From Armatimonadota bacterium (GTDB taxonomy: Bacteria; Armatimonadota; Abditibacteriia; CG2-30-59-28), in NCBI GenBank assembly GCA_016199605.1, contig JACQGJ010000732.1, positions 1 to 8,701 on the forward strand: a stretch of 8,701 nucleotides of DNA, read 5' to 3'. Of this stretch, positions 6,975 to 8,701 are shown piece by piece; position 1 is the stretch's first letter; each line of letters opens with the position of its first letter. The notes under the pieces were generated by a model. That model was not told the DNA's origin and did not search any database. It saw only the letters and a list, made by a program, of their open reading frames with translations. The position numbers were made by a program, and so were the translations under genes.

Positions 6975-7910
6975 ATGTTCAGAGGCATGATCGGTCTTTC
7001 CGAAAAGCTGCTCCGAAACCGCGATGAAATCTTCAGCCAGATTGGCGAAAGCGCAGACGTTAAAGGTGTCGTCAGAGAGACCACCCGGCTCTTCCTCGTC
7101 CTTAGCGCACTTTACGGGCTTTGCATGGGTAGCTATCGGTGGGTTCACCCTCAGTTTTTCTTCAGCGACTTTGTCATCGGCCAGGAGGCGGGCGCCGTGG
7201 AGGGCCGTGTGTCCTGGGTGGACTACCGGCAAGGATTGGTTTACACGGAAACCGATCTGCCCACGGATACCTCCCTCGCCAGCAAACAGATCCGCTTTAA
7301 CGTCTCAGACCCGACCGCGCCCTACAGGATTGAGGCAGTGTCGCACCGGGGCCCCTACCGGCAGATAAGGATCTCGGGCGGAGCCTTCGCCCAGTCCCAC
7401 GCCTGGAAGTATGGGCTGACCTCGATGGTCAAGGTGCCCCTCTTGTTTCTTGGAACGCTGCTGGTGTGCCTGCCTGCCCTCTACGTTGTGAACATCATCT
7501 TCGGTTTGAACATGCACTTCAAGCCTACGGTGGCGCTGTTTGCGTGTGCCTTGGCGGCGATCTCGTTAGTCCTGGCGGCCTTCGTTCCCATCGTGCTCTT
7601 TTTCTCGCTGTTCACCAGCGACTATCACTTCATGAAGCTACTCAACGTGGCTGCCATCCTCTTCGCGAGTCTCTACGGATTGAACTATCTCTATCACGGA
7701 CAGTTGGCACTCAACCCCTCCAACCTGAGCAAGGCGAGAACGCTGCTCACGGTCTGGCTCGGGATCTACGCTTTTGTCGGAACACAGGTAGCCTGGCTGC
7801 TGCGACCTTTCATCGGCACCCCTTACCTTCCCGAGTTCGCAGCCTTGCGACCGCTTGAGTCCAACTTCTACGTTAGCCTCTTTGGCTCCTTCGGCCAGTT
7901 ATTCCGCTGA
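6975..7910 (+). CDS. Polytopic membrane protein of the family often labelled 'actin-binding WH2 domain', with a soluble insert
   Basis: This 311-residue protein has five hydrophobic segments: about 36-54, 151-176, 185-213, 220-240 and 255-276. Conserved-looking stretches include the opening KLLRNRDEIFSQI (11-23), KVPLLFLGTLLVCLPALYV (153-171), DYHFMKLLNVA (216-226) and the tail WLLRPFIGTP (274-283) plus ESNFYVSLF (295-303). I recognise these from an uncharacterised bacterial inner-membrane family that databases tend to name for a WH2 motif; the name should not be taken as evidence of actin binding. Between helices 1 and 2 lies a polar, beta-rich insert (about 55-150) that I do not remember in typical members. 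The start is ATG 6975 with GGGAGG 8 nt upstream; a longer frame from GTG 6894 lacks such a site. It is transcribed away from the glycoside operon and ends one base before the convergent reductase. The function is unknown. Confidence 0.7.
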   Translation: MFRGMIGLSEKLLRNRDEIFSQIGESADVKGVVRETTRLFLVLSALYGLCMGSYRWVHPQFFFSDFVIGQEAGAVEGRVSWVDYRQGLVYTETDLPTDTSLASKQIRFNVSDPTAPYRIEAVSHRGPYRQIRISGGAFAQSHAWKYGLTSMVKVPLLFLGTLLVCLPALYVVNIIFGLNMHFKPTVALFACALAAISLVLAAFVPIVLFFSLFTSDYHFMKLLNVAAILFASLYGLNYLYHGQLALNPSNLSKARTLLTVWLGIYAFVGTQVAWLLRPFIGTPYLPEFAALRPLESNFYVSLFGSFGQLFR

Positions 7911-7911
7911 T

Positions 7912-8701
7912 TCAAACCAAAAGTCGTTTCCCCGCGGTCAGGTCGTCGATCCGGGCAAAGTGGTCAGCCGGGATTTCCCAGGCTTCGGCTGCCACTGCCT
8001 CTTCGATATGCTCGGCCTCCGTGATTCCCAGAATGACCGAGCAAACCCCGGGTTGAGCGAGGGTCCAGGCCAGAGCATATTGAGCCGGGGTCTTTCCGAC
8101 CTCCTCAGCAAGGCTACAGATCAAATCCACGGCTTGCCAGCAATCCTCCGTCATCCCCGCGAGCCATTCACGCATCTTCTCGCGGTGGTGGGGCCTCAGG
8201 GATGAGTTGGGCTGGTATCTCCCTGTGAGCAAACCACCTTGAAAGGAACTGTAGGGAGCCACACCGAGACCATACTGATCGCAGACCACAAAAAGATCAA
8301 GCTCCTGGGAGCGCCGAAGAAGGTTGTAGTTGACCTGGTTGAGTACGGGGAAAGGGACACCCCTGTCTTCCGCCTCCCAGACGATCTCTGCCGTTTGCCA
8401 GGCGGTGTAGTTGGACAAACCGTAGTAGCGAATCTTGCCCTGATCGATGAGGGAAGCAAGCACTTCGAGGCTCTCTGCCAGTGGAGTCAGTGGATCCGGG
8501 TAGTGTAACAGGAATAGGTCTATGTGGTCCGTTTGCAGCCGTTTCAGACTCTCCTCAACTTGCGCCCGGAGGCTCGCCCGCGAATGACGAGGGCGATTCG
8601 GCTCGGGACTTAGGGTGCCTCCGCCTCGAGTAGCAATCAAGGCGTCTTCTCGATGGCCTCTCAAGGCTCTCCCCAGGATCGCCTCGGTGCGCCCTCTCTG
8701 C
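7912..8701 (-). CDS. Aldo/keto reductase family oxidoreductase, N-terminus beyond the right edge
   Basis: The minus strand is open from the window end (first full codon at 8700) to TGA at 7912, 262 residues. The first visible residues, QRGRTEAILGRAL, match the family segment G-x-SE-x-LG-x-AL that follows the catalytic Tyr, so roughly 60 N-terminal residues, including Asp and Tyr of the tetrad, are missing. LIATRGGG (visible residues 21-28) has Arg25 where the catalytic Lys is usual. LLHYPD (64-69) keeps the catalytic His66. Later motifs are YYGLSNYTAWQ, LNQVNYNLL, VAPYSSFQGGLLTGRY and the C-terminal SVILGITEAEHIEEA. The fold is an NADPH-type (alpha/beta)8 barrel, acting in the cytosol on aldehydes or ketones, often sugar-derived. 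An internal TTG at 8664 would omit the conserved N-terminal segment and is not the start. It is convergent with the membrane-protein gene. Confidence 0.85.
   Translation of the reverse strand, partial: QRGRTEAILGRALRGHREDALIATRGGGTLSPEPNRPRHSRASLRAQVEESLKRLQTDHIDLFLLHYPDPLTPLAESLEVLASLIDQGKIRYYGLSNYTAWQTAEIVWEAEDRGVPFPVLNQVNYNLLRRSQELDLFVVCDQYGLGVAPYSSFQGGLLTGRYQPNSSLRPHHREKMREWLAGMTEDCWQAVDLICSLAEEVGKTPAQYALAWTLAQPGVCSVILGITEAEHIEEAVAAEAWEIPADHFARIDDLTAGKRLLV

Noticed and set aside
5999..7027. Plus-strand 342-codon open frame entering the divergent gap
   Set aside because: It is antisense to the secreted protein and out of frame with the membrane protein gene; the composition is rich in Arg, Gln and Pro with no motif.
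7905..7920. Bidirectional terminator between the convergent genes
   Set aside because: Only one base separates the two stop codons, and I see no stem-loop with a T run around them.

Overview
The window looks like a fragment of a chromosome or metagenome contig from a moderately GC-rich bacterium with an environmental, polysaccharide-degrading lifestyle. The protein types fit uncultivated relatives of Planctomycetota/PVC, Armatimonadota or Acidobacteriota: a GH116-type glycosidase, paired Gfo/Idh/MocA oxidoreductases, a soluble propeller of the HH-x-FGYYDK-x-PWD type, and a membrane protein usually labelled 'actin-binding WH2'. That placement rests on remembered family distributions, not on a marker gene. 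No rRNA, tRNA, CRISPR array, insertion sequence or phage gene is visible.

From about 6853 down to 1, five genes lie head to tail on the minus strand with gaps of 36, 35, 11 and 114 nt. In transcription order they are: a secreted multidomain protein with an N-terminal carbohydrate-binding-like module and a clan GH-A-like TIM barrel (4565-6853); two different Gfo/Idh/MocA NAD(P)-dependent oxidoreductases (3458-4528 and 2343-3422); a cytoplasmic beta-propeller of unassigned function (1135-2331); and the N-terminal 340 codons of a GH116 (GBA2/bile-acid beta-glucosidase type) glycoside hydrolase that continues past the left edge (1-1020). Each gene has a purine-rich ribosome-binding site. I see no terminator between them, so a single operon is likely.

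On the right, a divergent plus-strand gene (6975-7910) encodes a five-helix membrane protein with an unusual soluble insert of about 95 residues. It runs convergently, with one base between stop codons, into a minus-strand aldo/keto reductase (7912-8701) whose N-terminus lies beyond the right edge.

The five-gene cluster reads as a glycoside catabolism unit: an exported protein binds or trims a glycan outside, and a cytosolic GH116 enzyme, two sugar dehydrogenases and a propeller handle the imported product. The most interesting possibility is that oxidation by the dehydrogenases and elimination by the propeller form a redox-assisted route for glycoside cleavage. That is a hypothesis from context and fold resemblance. 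The substrate cannot be read from the sequence.
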